Shown here piece after piece: positions 1-9,268 of a DNA stretch of 64,000 nt. Within the stretch, counting starts at the first letter, position 1, and each line of letters starts with the position of its first letter. The stretch covers positions 1-64,000 of the forward strand of contig NZ_OLMK01000038.1 of assembly GCF_900290235.1 (NCBI RefSeq), in the 5' to 3' direction. The stretch is from Streptomyces sp. MA5143a (GTDB lineage Bacteria > Actinomycetota > Actinomycetes > Streptomycetales > Streptomycetaceae). Below the pieces are notes generated by a model. It saw only the letters and a program-made list of their open reading frames with translations, was not told the origin of the DNA and made no database searches. The position numbers and the translations under genes are program-made.

Positions 1-146
1 CCCCCACGCACCCGCACCCGCGAACGCACCCTCCGGCCCGAGTCCTTGGGCGCATATACACGGCCCCGCGGGGAACACCCCGGCTGGGGGAGCGTGGCTG
101 CATGTGGTCTTTCGTCGTGGGGCCCAGTGGTGGGAGGCTGCCGTCT

Positions 147-746
147 ATGGGGGTTTTGGGACGAGTAAGGGTGAATCGGTCCGCGAGGCGCCGCACGTGG
201 GTGCGCGCCGGACTCGGCATCGTGGCGATCGTCGCGCTCGCCGCCTGTGAAGGAGGTGGGCTCAACACCGGTGCCGTCGCCTTCACCACGGACCAGATGG
301 GGACCAAGGAGCTGGAGCGGCACGGCGTCGACGTCCAGTGGCTCACCTGCACGGCCTCGTACGGCGACAGTGGCGGCGGCAGCCGTGGCGGCAGCGGTGA
401 CGGCAGCGGTGACGGCGGTGACAAGAAGACGTCCGCTTCGGCCTCCGCTTCCGTCGACACCGTGGCGAACGTCGACTGCGAGGGCGAGGACAAGAAGGGC
501 CGCGACATCACCATCACCGGGAAGGTGACCAAGGAGGTCAACGGCAAGTGCGTCCGCGGTGACCTGACCGCCAAGGTCGACGGGAAGCAACGGTTCCACG
601 TCGACGTGCTCGGCAACTGCAACGCCCCCGACCCCACCTCCGGGACACCGGACCAGCCGGGGCGGCCCGGCCCCACCGCGACGGTGACCGTCACCCAGAC
701 CATCTGGTGCCAGAAGGACCCGCAGTGCTGGCCGGAAGGGAAGTAG
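147..746 (+). CDS. putative secreted lipoprotein, function unknown
   Basis: Encodes about 199 residues. The N-terminus has an arginine-rich n-region (RSARRRTWVR), a hydrophobic stretch (GLGIVAIVAL) and a lipobox-like LAAC, so a diacylglycerol-anchored extracellular protein is inferred. After the lipobox comes a unique stretch, then a Ser/Gly/Asp-rich flexible segment (GDSGGGSRGGSGDGSGDGG), a compact Cys-containing domain and a Pro-rich tail that ends with two close cysteines (WCQKDPQCWPEGK). The ATG at 147 is preferred because GGGAGG lies 9 nt upstream; an ATG at 102 in the same frame has no good ribosome site. I recognise no family. It precedes the tricorn gene by 99 bp on the same strand. 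Confidence 0.7.
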   Translation: MGVLGRVRVNRSARRRTWVRAGLGIVAIVALAACEGGGLNTGAVAFTTDQMGTKELERHGVDVQWLTCTASYGDSGGGSRGGSGDGSGDGGDKKTSASASASVDTVANVDCEGEDKKGRDITITGKVTKEVNGKCVRGDLTAKVDGKQRFHVDVLGNCNAPDPTSGTPDQPGRPGPTATVTVTQTIWCQKDPQCWPEGK

Positions 747-845
747 CCGGAGGGCAAAGGGTGTGAAAGGGGCAAGTGCGCTGCGTGGGGGGCGACATGA
801 TCCAAACGTCTCCCCAGATGCCCGTGCGCTGCTTACAGTGACCGG

Positions 846-3800
846 GTGACTCAGACCGCACCGTCCACGCCGTCCGTGCAGGCCGTCCAGTCTGTCCGGT
901 CCGTTCCGTCCGCCCCGTCCGTTCAGTCCGCGTATCTCCGATTCCCGCATCTGCGCGGCGACTTGATCGCCTTCACCGCCGAGGACGACGTCTGGGTCGC
1001 CCCTCTCGACGGCGGTCGCGCGTGGCGCGTCAGCGCGGACAACATGCCCGTCAACCACCCGCGGATCTCCCCGGACGGCACGCTCGTCGCGTGGACCTCC
1101 ACCCGGGACGGCGCCCCCGAGGTGCATGTCGCGCCCGTCGACGGCGGCCCCGCCAAGCGCCTCACCCACTGGGGCGGTTGGCGCACCCAGGTACGCGGCT
1201 GGACCCCCGACGGGCAGGTCCTCGCCCTCAGCACCCACGGACAGGCCAGCCTGCGGCAGAGCTGGGCACGGGCCGTTCCGCTGGACGGCGGACCCGCCAC
1301 GACCCTGCCGTACGGGCCGGTCGGCCATGTCGCGTACGGCCCGGCCACCGTGCTGCTGTCCGCGCCGATGGGCCGCGAGGCCGCCTGGTGGAAGCGGTAC
1401 CGGGGCGGCACGGCGGGCAAGCTGTGGATCGACCGGGACGGCGACGGCGAGTTCGTCCGCCTCCACGCCGACCTCGACGGGAACCTGGAGTACCCGCTGT
1501 GGGTGGGCGACCGGATCGCGTTCCTCTCCGACCACGAGGGCGTCGGCGCGCTGTACTCCTCGCTCGCGGACGGCTCCGACCTGCGGCGCCACACCCCGGT
1601 GGACGGCTTCTACGCCCGGCACGCGGCCACCGACGGCACCCGGGTCGTGTACTCCTCCGCCGGTGAACTGTGGCTGCTCGACGACCTCGACGGGGCCGAG
1701 CCGCGCAGGATCGACGTCCGGCTGGGCGGGCAGCGCGTCGACCTCCAGCCGTACCCGGTGAACGCCTCCCGCTGGTTCGGCTCCGCCTCACCCGACCACA
1801 CCGCCCGCGGCAGCGCGGTCGCCGTCCGCGGCTCCGTCCACTGGGTCACCCACCGCTCCGGACCCGCTCGCGCGCTCGCCGCCGAGCACGGGGTGCGGGC
1901 CCGGCTGCCGCGCGCCTTCCGGGTGGAGGGCGAGGAATGGGTGGTCTGGGTGACCGACGCGGAGGGCGACGACGCGCTGGAGTTCGCCCCCTCGACGGGA
2001 GCCGGACCCGGCACCACACCGCGCCGGCTCGCCGCCGGACAGCTGGGCCGGGTCCTCGGGCTCGCCGTCGCCCCCGACGGCAGCCGGGTCGCCGTCGCCG
2101 CGCACGACGGGCGGGTCCTCCTCGTCGAGCGGGAGACGGGCGAGGTCCGGGAGGTCGACCGCAGCGAGGACGGGGAGGTGACCGGGCTCGTCTTCTCGCC
2201 CGACTCCGGCTGGCTCGCCTGGTCGCACCCCGGCGCGCGCCCCCTGCGCCAGCTCAAGCTCGCCAACACCGCCGACCTGTCCGTCACCGAGGCCACCCCG
2301 CTCCGCTTCCAGGACTTCTCCCCGGCGTTCACCCTCGACGGCAAACACCTGGCCTTCCTCTCCGCGCGCGCCTTCGACCCCGTCTACGACGAACACGTCT
2401 TCGACCTGCACTTCCTGAGCGGTGCCCGCCCGCACCTCATCACGCTCGCCGCGACCACCCCGTCACCCTTCGGGCCGCAGCGCCACGGCCGGCCGTTCGA
2501 GGCTCCCGACAAGGAGGAGACCCCGGACAGCGAGGGCGCCCCCGTCACCCGTATCGACCTCGAAGGGCTCGCCGACCGGATCGTGCCCTTCCCCGTCGAG
2601 GCGGCCCGCTACTCCACGCTCCGCGCGGCCAAGGACGGTGTGCTCTGGCTGCGCCACCCCGTCACCGGCGTCCTCGGCCACTCCCGGGCCACCCCCGACG
2701 ACCCCGACCCGAAGACGTCCCTGGAGCGGTACGACCTCGCCCAGCGGCGCCTGGAGTACCTCGCCTCCGACGCCGAGCACTACGCCGTCAGCGGCGACGG
2801 CAAACGGGTGCTGCTGTGGACCGACGGCAAGCTCAAGGTCGTCCCCAGCGACCGGCGGGCCTCGGGCGACGACGACAGCGACAGCAACATCACCGTCGAC
2901 CTCAGCCGTGTACGGCAGAGCGTCGACCCGGCCGCCGAGTGGCGGCAGATGTTCGACGAGACCGGCCGCCTCATGCGGGACAACTTCTGGCGCCCCGACC
3001 TCGGCGGCGTCGACTGGCAGGCCGTCCTCGACCGCTACCGGCCCGTCCTCGACCGGGTCGCCACCCACGACGACCTCGTCGACCTGCTGTGGGAGGTGCA
3101 GGGCGAACTGGGCACCTCCCACGCCTACGTCACCCCGCGCGGCGGCGGAGGCTTCGGCGACCGGCGGCAGGGCCTTCTCGGCGCGGACATCTCCCGGCAC
3201 GAGGACGGCACCTGGCGCATCGACCGAGTCCTGCCCTCCGAGACGTCCGACCCCGACGCGCACGCGCCGCTCGCCGCGCCCGGTGTGGCCGTCCGGGCCG
3301 GGGACGCGATCGTCGCCGTCGGCGGACAGCCGGTCGACCCCGTGGCCGGGCCCGGACCGCTGCTCGTCGGCACCGCGGGCAAGGCCGTCGAACTGACCGT
3401 CCTGCCCTCCGGGGGCGGCGACCCGCGCCACGCCGTGGTGGTGCCCATCGCGGACGAGGAGCCGCTGCGGTACCACGCGTGGGTGGCGGACCGGCGGGCC
3501 TATGTCCACGAGAAGTCCGGCGGCCGTCTCGGCTATCTGCACGTGCCCGACATGGTCGGGTCCGGCTGGGCACAGCTCCACCGGGACCTGCGGGTCGAGG
3601 TGGCGCGGGAGGGCCTCGTCGTGGACGTCCGGGAGAACCGGGGCGGACACACCTCGCAGCTCGTCGTGGAGAAACTGGCGCGGCGGATCGTCGGCTGGGA
3701 CCTGCCGCGCGGGATGCGGCCGACCAGCTACCCCGACGACGCGCCCCGGGGGCCCGTCGTCGCCGTCGCCAACGAGTTCTCCGGGTCCGACGGGGACATC

Positions 3801-4121
3801 GTGAACGCGGCGATCAAGGCGCTCGGGATCGGGCCGGTCGTGGGGACGCGGACGTGGGGCGGGGTCGTCGGCATCGACAGCCGGTACCGGCTCGTCGACG
3901 GGACGCTGGTGACCCAGCCGAAGTACGCGTTCTGGCTGGAGGGGTACGGGTGGGGCGTCGAGAACCACGGCGTCGATCCGGACGTCGAGGTCGTGCAGGC
4001 GCCGCAGGACCATGCGGCCGGGCGTGATCCGCAGCTGGACGAGGCGATCCGGATCGCGTTGGCGGGGCTGGAGGAGACGCCGGCGAAGACGGCGCCGGGG
4101 TTGCCGGGCGAGGGCGCCTAG
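846..4121 (+). CDS. tricorn core protease homologue
   Basis: 1091 residues, the usual length of tricorn proteases (peptidase family S41), large cytosolic peptidases that degrade oligopeptides downstream of the proteasome. The N-terminal two thirds show repeated beta-propeller signatures (ISPDGTLVAW, FSPDSGWLAW, DGKHLAFLSA), followed by the C1, PDZ and C2 domains. Family catalytic residues are visible: Ser758-His759 in GTSHAYV, nucleophile Ser981-Asp982 in NEFSGSDGD, and Glu1039 in GWGVENHGVDP. The start is GTG at 846. Residues 1-28 are a Ser/Val/Pro-rich repeat (SVQ/SVR/SVP) that looks dispensable. A perfect-arm hairpin follows the stop. Very likely functional. Confidence 0.95.
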   Translation: MTQTAPSTPSVQAVQSVRSVPSAPSVQSAYLRFPHLRGDLIAFTAEDDVWVAPLDGGRAWRVSADNMPVNHPRISPDGTLVAWTSTRDGAPEVHVAPVDGGPAKRLTHWGGWRTQVRGWTPDGQVLALSTHGQASLRQSWARAVPLDGGPATTLPYGPVGHVAYGPATVLLSAPMGREAAWWKRYRGGTAGKLWIDRDGDGEFVRLHADLDGNLEYPLWVGDRIAFLSDHEGVGALYSSLADGSDLRRHTPVDGFYARHAATDGTRVVYSSAGELWLLDDLDGAEPRRIDVRLGGQRVDLQPYPVNASRWFGSASPDHTARGSAVAVRGSVHWVTHRSGPARALAAEHGVRARLPRAFRVEGEEWVVWVTDAEGDDALEFAPSTGAGPGTTPRRLAAGQLGRVLGLAVAPDGSRVAVAAHDGRVLLVERETGEVREVDRSEDGEVTGLVFSPDSGWLAWSHPGARPLRQLKLANTADLSVTEATPLRFQDFSPAFTLDGKHLAFLSARAFDPVYDEHVFDLHFLSGARPHLITLAATTPSPFGPQRHGRPFEAPDKEETPDSEGAPVTRIDLEGLADRIVPFPVEAARYSTLRAAKDGVLWLRHPVTGVLGHSRATPDDPDPKTSLERYDLAQRRLEYLASDAEHYAVSGDGKRVLLWTDGKLKVVPSDRRASGDDDSDSNITVDLSRVRQSVDPAAEWRQMFDETGRLMRDNFWRPDLGGVDWQAVLDRYRPVLDRVATHDDLVDLLWEVQGELGTSHAYVTPRGGGGFGDRRQGLLGADISRHEDGTWRIDRVLPSETSDPDAHAPLAAPGVAVRAGDAIVAVGGQPVDPVAGPGPLLVGTAGKAVELTVLPSGGGDPRHAVVVPIADEEPLRYHAWVADRRAYVHEKSGGRLGYLHVPDMVGSGWAQLHRDLRVEVAREGLVVDVRENRGGHTSQLVVEKLARRIVGWDLPRGMRPTSYPDDAPRGPVVAVANEFSGSDGDIVNAAIKALGIGPVVGTRTWGGVVGIDSRYRLVDGTLVTQPKYAFWLEGYGWGVENHGVDPDVEVVQAPQDHAAGRDPQLDEAIRIALAGLEETPAKTAPGLPGEGA

Positions 4122-4172
4122 TAGCTCGGGGGTGCGCGTTCGCATGGCGGGTGCGGGTTCGTCGTGGTTTCT

Positions 4173-4192
4173 CGCGCAGTTCCCCGCGCCCC
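4173..4192 (+). repeat. dispersed intergenic repeat, copy 1
   Basis: The core CGCGCAGTTCCCCGCGCCCC occurs here, at 34661-34680 and at 59415-59434 with perfect identity, each time in a short gap next to a gene end. The same type of sequence is common in Streptomyces intergenic regions (recalled, not checked here). This copy lies between the tricorn stop and the HIT gene and abuts the terminator hairpin. Confidence 0.75.
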
Positions 4193-4193
4193 T

Positions 4194-4221
4194 GGAGGGA
4201 CGGGCCTGCGGCCCGCCCTCC
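4194..4221 (+). terminator. hairpin terminator after the tricorn gene
   Basis: GGAGGG-A-CGGGCC, loop TGC, then GGCCCG-CCCTCC: a 12-bp stem with one bulged A, about 70 nt after the tricorn stop and 77 nt before the HIT gene. There is no U-tract, which is usual for Streptomyces terminators. Confidence 0.6.
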
Positions 4222-4298
4222 CCGATACGCGGCGGGGGCGCACCTTGGTCGATACGATGGCGCGCGTAGTGATCACAGTGGCGGAGCGGAGGCGACGT

Positions 4299-4652
4299 AT
4301 GGCAGGGGAGCCGCAGGACGACTGTCTGTTCTGCAAGATCGCGGCGGGGCACGTACCGGCGACGATCGTGAGGGAGACGGAGACGACCGTCGCGTTCCGG
4401 GACATCAACCCCCAGGCGCCGACCCACGTCCTGGTCATCCCGAAGGCGCACTATCCGGACGCCGCCTCGCTCGCCACCGCGGCCCCCGCGCTCGCCGCGG
4501 ACGTCCTGCGCGAGACCCAGGCCGTCGCGGACGAGGACAAGCTGGAGAGTTACCGCATCGTCTTCAACACCGGCAGCGGCGCCGGTCAGACCGTCTGGCA
4601 CGCCCACGCGCACGTCGTCGGCGGCCGCGGCCTCCAGTGGCCCCCCGGGTGA
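4299..4652 (+). CDS. HIT family nucleotide-binding hydrolase
   Basis: 117 residues, a complete histidine-triad protein of the Hint/PKCI branch. It begins DDCLFCKIAAGHVPA, the classic Hint N-terminus with CxxC, and ends with the triad HAHAHVVGG. Family members hydrolyse purine nucleoside phosphoramidates or AMP-lysine conjugates; the physiological substrate here is unknown. ATG 4299 is chosen because GGAGG lies 6-7 nt upstream and the Hint homology begins directly after it; the frame is open further upstream but without family similarity. The next gene starts 6 nt after the stop, so the two are probably cotranscribed. Confidence 0.92.
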   Translation: MAGEPQDDCLFCKIAAGHVPATIVRETETTVAFRDINPQAPTHVLVIPKAHYPDAASLATAAPALAADVLRETQAVADEDKLESYRIVFNTGSGAGQTVWHAHAHVVGGRGLQWPPG

Positions 4653-4658
4653 ATTGCC

Positions 4659-5567
4659 GTGTCCTCACGTGAACTGGTGGTCCTCGGCACCGCCAGCCAG
4701 GTCCCGACCCGGCACCGCAACCACAACGGCTACCTCCTGCGGTGGGACGGCGAGGGCCTGCTGTTCGACCCCGGCGAGGGCACCCAGCGCCAGATGCTGC
4801 GCGCCGGTGTCGCCGCGCACGACCTGAACCGCCTGTGCGTCACCCACTTCCACGGTGACCACTCGCTCGGGCTCGCCGGAGTCATCCAGCGCATCAACCT
4901 CGACCGCGTCCCGCACGAGATCACCGCGCACTACCCGCGCTCCGGCAAACGGTTCTTCGACCGGCTGCGGTACGCGACGGCGTACCGGGAGACCGTGCCG
5001 ATCGCGGAGGTCCCCGTCGACGGGGAGGGCGCCGTGCTGGCCGCCACCCCCGCGTACACGCTCGACGCGCGGGGGCTCTCCCACCCCGTGGAGTCGTACG
5101 GCTACCGGCTCGTCGAACCCGACGGGCGCCGCATGCTGCCCGAGCGGCTCGCCGAGCACGGCATCAAGGGGCCCGACATCGGGCGGATCCAGCGGGAGGG
5201 CAGCCTCGGCGGTGTGTCGCTGGACGACGTGAGCGAGCTGCGGCGCGGCCAGCGGTTCGCGTTCATCATGGACACCCGGCTGTGCGACGGGGTGTACGCC
5301 CTCGCGGACCGTGTCGACATGCTCGTCATCGAGTCCACCTTCCTCAACGAGGACATCGAACTCGCCGTGGACCACGGCCATCTGACCGCCGGTCAGGCAG
5401 CCTCCGTGGCCCGTGACTGTGGCGTACGGCACCTCGTGCTGACCCACTTCAGCCAGCGCTACACGGAGCCGGACGAGTTCGAACGGCAGGCGCGGGCCGC
5501 CGGATTCGAGGGGGAGCTGAGTGTGGCGCACGACCTGATGAGGGTGGCGCTGCCGAAACGACGGTGA
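4659..5567 (+). CDS. rnz: ribonuclease Z-like metallo-beta-lactamase fold protein
   Basis: 302 residues, the short-form RNase Z length. The family zinc motif is clear in THFHGDHSLGLAGV, with further ligands in RGLSHPVESYGY, FIMDTR and VLTHFSQRY. RNase Z cleaves the 3' trailer from tRNA precursors lacking an encoded CCA. The start is GTG at 4659, 6 nt after the HIT stop. Other MBL-fold hydrolases share these ligands, but length, the SHPVESYGYRL segment and the HFSQRY end fit RNase Z well. Confidence 0.88.
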   Translation: MSSRELVVLGTASQVPTRHRNHNGYLLRWDGEGLLFDPGEGTQRQMLRAGVAAHDLNRLCVTHFHGDHSLGLAGVIQRINLDRVPHEITAHYPRSGKRFFDRLRYATAYRETVPIAEVPVDGEGAVLAATPAYTLDARGLSHPVESYGYRLVEPDGRRMLPERLAEHGIKGPDIGRIQREGSLGGVSLDDVSELRRGQRFAFIMDTRLCDGVYALADRVDMLVIESTFLNEDIELAVDHGHLTAGQAASVARDCGVRHLVLTHFSQRYTEPDEFERQARAAGFEGELSVAHDLMRVALPKRR

Positions 5568-5615
5568 CGGCCGCGCGGATGCGGAATCGCGGCATGCCGG
5601 ACGTACCATGCTTCG

Positions 5616-6605
5616 ATGTCCCTCCCCAAAGCTGAACTGCACCTGCACATCGAAGGAACCCTGGAGCCCGAGCTGGCGTTCGAGCTGGCCGCGCGGAACG
5701 GGGTGACCCTGCCGTACGCCGACACGGACGCGCTCCGCGAGGCATACCGGTTCGAGGACCTCCAGTCGTTCCTGAACCTGTACTACGAGCTGATGGCCGT
5801 GCTCCGCACCGAGCGGGACTTCGCGGACCTCGCCGACGCCTATCTCACCCGGGCCGCGGCGCAGGGCGTGCGGCACGTGGAGATGTTCTTCGACCCGCAG
5901 GCGCACACCGCCCGCGGGGTCGCCATGGGCACCGTCGTCGAGGGGCTGTGGCGGGCGCTGGAGAAGAGCGAGGAGACCCACCAGATCTCCACCCGCCTGA
6001 TCATGTGCTTCCTGCGTGACGAGTCCGCCGCCTCCGCCATGGAGACCCTTCGGGCCGCCCGGCCGTACCTCGACCGGATCACCGGCATCGGGCTCGACTC
6101 CGCCGAGGTCGGGCACCCGCCGGTCAAGTTCCGCGAGGTGTACGAGGCCGCCGCCGAACTCGGGCTGCGGCGGGTCGCGCACGCGGGCGAGGAGGGGCCC
6201 CCGGAGTACATCACCGAGGCCCTCGACGTGCTCGGTGTCGAGCGCGTCGACCACGGGCTGCGCTGCATGGAGGACCCGGACCTCGTCGAACGGCTCGTGC
6301 GCGAGCGGATCCCGCTGACGCTGTGTCCGCTGTCCAACGTCCGGCTGCGGACCGTCGACACCCTCGCCGACCACCCGCTGCCCGCCATGCTCGACGCGGG
6401 GCTGCTCTGCACGGTCAACTCCGACGACCCCGCCTACTTCGGCGGCTACGCCGGCGACAACTTCGACGCCGTCCACCGCAGCCTCGGCCTGAGCGAGGAA
6501 CGGCTGCGCGAGCTGGCCCGCAACTCCTTCACCGCCTCCTTCCTGGAGGACGACGAGGAGCGGCGGGCCCGGTATCTCGCCGAGGTCGACGCGTACGAGT
6601 TCTGA
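5616..6605 (+). CDS. adenine deaminase (type 2) or adenosine deaminase
   Basis: 329 residues of the metal-dependent adenosine/AMP deaminase family. The metal-binding HLHIEGTLEPEL is near the N-terminus; the later motifs are HAGEEGPPEYI (His and catalytic Glu) and VNSDDPAYFGGY (metal Asp pair). The residue pattern HxEGTLEPEL plus FFDPQAHTARG matches the bacterial/fungal adenine deaminase branch (the Aah1 or PA0148 type) more closely than classical adenosine deaminase, which reads HLDGALRP at the first site. It probably converts adenine to hypoxanthine in purine salvage. It is convergent with the MFS gene, 22 bp apart. Confidence 0.88.
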   Translation: MSLPKAELHLHIEGTLEPELAFELAARNGVTLPYADTDALREAYRFEDLQSFLNLYYELMAVLRTERDFADLADAYLTRAAAQGVRHVEMFFDPQAHTARGVAMGTVVEGLWRALEKSEETHQISTRLIMCFLRDESAASAMETLRAARPYLDRITGIGLDSAEVGHPPVKFREVYEAAAELGLRRVAHAGEEGPPEYITEALDVLGVERVDHGLRCMEDPDLVERLVRERIPLTLCPLSNVRLRTVDTLADHPLPAMLDAGLLCTVNSDDPAYFGGYAGDNFDAVHRSLGLSEERLRELARNSFTASFLEDDEERRARYLAEVDAYEF

Positions 6606-6627
6606 CGGGTGCCGTTCGCCCGCGGGC

Positions 6628-7821
6628 TCAGGCCGCCGGGCGGTACTCCGGTTGTTCGGTGGCCGTCCGGTCCCGGTAGCGGGCGTGCTCGGTCGTGGCG
6701 GTCGTGGTGCGCAGGGCCACGGCCGTCATGGGGGCGGCGATCAGGAGCAGGCCCACGGCCAGGATCGCGCCCATCGCCGGGAAACCGGCGTGCGCGGAGA
6801 GCAGACTGCCGGTGAGGGGGCCGGCGGCCGTGCCGAGCGAGGACGCGGAGCCGACGAGGACCGCCCAGCGGCCGCGCGGGTCGAGCGAGGCGGCAAGGCC
6901 GATCAGATACGACAGCACGACCGGGTAGAGCACGTTCCAGGCGATCTCGCCCGTGGCGAAGGTGGTGAGGTCGGTCGCCGAGGCGCTCAGCGCGATACAG
7001 CCCGCGATGAGCGCGGTGCCGCCGCCGATGGGCAGCGCCCGGCCCAGCCGCGCGCCCAGCGCACCCGCGCCGATCACCCCGAGCAGGCCCGCGCCGAGGG
7101 CCGCCGCGAAGACCGCGCCGACGGTGACCTCGGTGAGCCCGGCCTGGGTGGTGCCGACGCGGCCGCTCACGCCCCACAGGGAGTTCTGCGCGAGGGACCA
7201 CAGCAGGAGGGTCGCGGCGAGGACCAGTCCCGAGCGGCGGTGGGGGAGTGGGCCGCGTTCCCCGCCGGTGGGGGCGGCGGCCACGGCGGTGGTGAGACGG
7301 CCGGTCGCCGGCAGGGTGAGCAGGGCCGTGACGGCGAGTGCGGCGAGCGGCACGCCGTGGCCGGGGCCCAGGTGGGGGATCGTCAGATAGAGGGCGCCGG
7401 CCAGCGCCGAGACGCCCAGCAGGCCCGTCGTGGACACCCGGTGGGGGTCGCGCTGGGCGGCGATGCCGGCGGCGGCCACGGCGGTCGCCGTGCCCGAGCC
7501 GAAGCCGCCGAGGACGGCTCCCGCGACGACCGCGGGGAGGCTGGTGGTGAGGGCGGCGGTGCCGTAGCCGACGGCCGCGAGCAGCAGGCCGGCGCGGGCG
7601 AGGCGGCGGGGGCCGAACCGCTCCACCTGTGCGGCGAGCGTGAAGCCGGCCGTGGCCGAACCCAGCAGCAGGGCGCTGCCGACGGCGCCGGCCTCGGTGG
7701 CGGTGAGGGGGAGGGCCGCGTCGAGCCGGCCGACGGTGGTCGGCAGGAGGTACGCGGCGAGGTACCCGGCCGTGAAAAGGGCGACGAGGGGCCAGGGCAG
7801 GGTGGGGGTGCGGGGGGACAC
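6628..7821 (-). CDS. MFS transporter
   Basis: 397 residues with about twelve hydrophobic segments. The best family cues are repeated small-residue helices such as TATEAGAVGSALLLGSATAGF and the loop ERFGPRRLARAG, which corresponds to the conserved MFS motif between helices 2 and 3. The C-terminus is a polar tail (TTEHARYRDRTATEQPEYRPAA). The start is GTG at 7821. A substrate cannot be assigned. The next upstream gene on this strand ends 258 bp away, and that gap carries an inverted repeat that could be its operator. Confidence 0.85.
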   Translation of the reverse strand: MSPRTPTLPWPLVALFTAGYLAAYLLPTTVGRLDAALPLTATEAGAVGSALLLGSATAGFTLAAQVERFGPRRLARAGLLLAAVGYGTAALTTSLPAVVAGAVLGGFGSGTATAVAAAGIAAQRDPHRVSTTGLLGVSALAGALYLTIPHLGPGHGVPLAALAVTALLTLPATGRLTTAVAAAPTGGERGPLPHRRSGLVLAATLLLWSLAQNSLWGVSGRVGTTQAGLTEVTVGAVFAAALGAGLLGVIGAGALGARLGRALPIGGGTALIAGCIALSASATDLTTFATGEIAWNVLYPVVLSYLIGLAASLDPRGRWAVLVGSASSLGTAAGPLTGSLLSAHAGFPAMGAILAVGLLLIAAPMTAVALRTTTATTEHARYRDRTATEQPEYRPAA

Positions 7822-7948
7822 GGGCGTTCCTGGACGTGCGAGGGTGTGGCTCCGGACCCCGACGACCGCGGCCCGGCAAGGGAATTGGGCGGCTGTCGAC
7901 GGACAGGAACGCGCGGAGAATTTGTATCAAGGTCGCGGAGCACGAAAG

Positions 7949-7984
7949 AAACGCAAAGGGCGTGATGTGAGTCACGTTGCGTTT
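7949..7984. promoter_or_regulatory. inverted repeat upstream of the MFS gene
   Basis: AAACGCAA (7949-7956) and TTGCGTTT (7977-7984) are perfect 8-bp arms separated by 20 nt, with an inner GTGA-TGTGAG-TCAC dyad at 7962-7975. The motif lies about 130 bp upstream of the MFS start codon, close to the most AT-rich stretch of the gap. It could be a regulator site or a transcript hairpin. No regulator gene is adjacent. Confidence 0.4.
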
Positions 7985-8078
7985 GGGGCGTGTGCGGTGG
8001 GGTATCCGCTCACGCCCCGGTCGCGCGGAAGGGCTCTCAACCGCCCTGCCGCGCGGGGGAGTTCACGTCAGAGGGGCC

Positions 8079-9191
8079 CTACGCCGAGCGGCGGAAGCCG
8101 ATGGTGGGGACCGCGCGGCGCAGCGGCCAGGGGGCCACGGGCCCCTCGGGGAGGAAGTCCTCCAGGAAGGCGTAGCGGCGGAGGGCGGTGGGGTCCTGGA
8201 CGTCGAGGGACCGCACCCGGCGCCACCAGGCGGCGATCTCGGACCAGCCGGGCGCCGACAGCGAACCCCCGATCTCCTGGACCGACAGAGCGGCGGTCAG
8301 CCCCGCGAAGGCCAGCCGGTCCGCCAGCGGCCACTCGGCGAGCGTGCCGGTGACGAAACCGGCCATGAACACATCGCCGGCGCCCGTCGGGTCCGTGGCC
8401 TCCACCGCGATCGCCGGTACCTCGGCCGTCTCGCCGGTACGGCCGTCCACGGCGTACGCCCCCTCCGCGCCGAGCGTCACCACGGCCACCGGGACGTGGT
8501 CGGTGAGGGCGCGGGCGGCGGCGCGGGGGCACTCCGCGCCGGTGTACCGCATGGCCTCCTCCGCGTTCGGCAGAAAGGCCTCGCAGTGCGCGAGGCCGAC
8601 CAGCCCCGCCAGGTCCCAGGCGCCGGTCTCGTCCCAGCTGACGTCCGCGAAGATCAGGGAGCCGTTCCGCGCGGCCTGCGCGATCCAGGGGGCGTCCACG
8701 CCGGGCCCGAGGCAGGTGACGGCGGCACGCGCGTGCGGCGGGCACTCCGGGGCGAACGCCTCCTCGGGGGCGATGTGGCCGTGCGAGATCATCGTGCGTT
8801 CGCCCTCGTACGCCATGGAGACGGTGACCGGGGAGTGCCAGCCGGGGACGGTGCGGGAGGTGGACAGGTCGATGCCCTCGCCCTGCTCCAGGGCGTCCCA
8901 GCAGTACTCGCCGTAGTGGTCGTCGCCGAAGGCCGCGGCGAGGGAGGTCCGCAGGCCGAGCCGGGCCAGCGCCGTGGCCATGTTCGCCACGCCGCCGGGG
9001 CTGGACCCCATGCCGCGGGCCCAGGACTCGGTACCGCGGACCGGCGCGCAGTCGAGGCCGGTGAAGATGATGTCGTAGAAGACGGTGCCGGTCAGATACA
9101 CGTCCCAGGGTGGGGCGTCCGGACTCCTCAGGGCCGACAGCGGGTCGACCTGGGGCAGGTGGTGTGGACGCTCCCCATTGAACGCGGTCAC
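8079..9191 (-). CDS. PfkB family carbohydrate kinase
   Basis: 370 residues, a ribokinase-fold sugar kinase. The N-terminal signature is GSSPGGVANMATALARLGL and the C-terminal catalytic signature is DPTGAGDVFMAGF with the anion-hole GAGD and catalytic Asp. The substrate is probably a sugar or sugar-like compound. The start is GTG 9191 with AGGGAG 7 nt upstream. Its position beside the glucarate genes is suggestive, but a 77-bp gap and a methyltransferase lie in between. Length is somewhat above the 300-330 typical of the family because of an extra N-terminus (MTAFNGERPHHLPQVDPLSALRSPDAPPW). Confidence 0.88.
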   Translation of the reverse strand: MTAFNGERPHHLPQVDPLSALRSPDAPPWDVYLTGTVFYDIIFTGLDCAPVRGTESWARGMGSSPGGVANMATALARLGLRTSLAAAFGDDHYGEYCWDALEQGEGIDLSTSRTVPGWHSPVTVSMAYEGERTMISHGHIAPEEAFAPECPPHARAAVTCLGPGVDAPWIAQAARNGSLIFADVSWDETGAWDLAGLVGLAHCEAFLPNAEEAMRYTGAECPRAAARALTDHVPVAVVTLGAEGAYAVDGRTGETAEVPAIAVEATDPTGAGDVFMAGFVTGTLAEWPLADRLAFAGLTAALSVQEIGGSLSAPGWSEIAAWWRRVRSLDVQDPTALRRYAFLEDFLPEGPVAPWPLRRAVPTIGFRRSA

Positions 9192-9268
9192 GATGTGCTC
9201 CCTGGCAGTGGTGCGTGGATCTGCCAGTGTGCATCAAAACGTTCCGCCGGGTGGACGGGGGCGCCAGT

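Noticed and set aside
2463..4613. A 716-codon minus-strand open frame opposite the tricorn gene
   Set aside because: Antisense artefact; the plus strand has the full tricorn active site and Streptomyces-like codon use.
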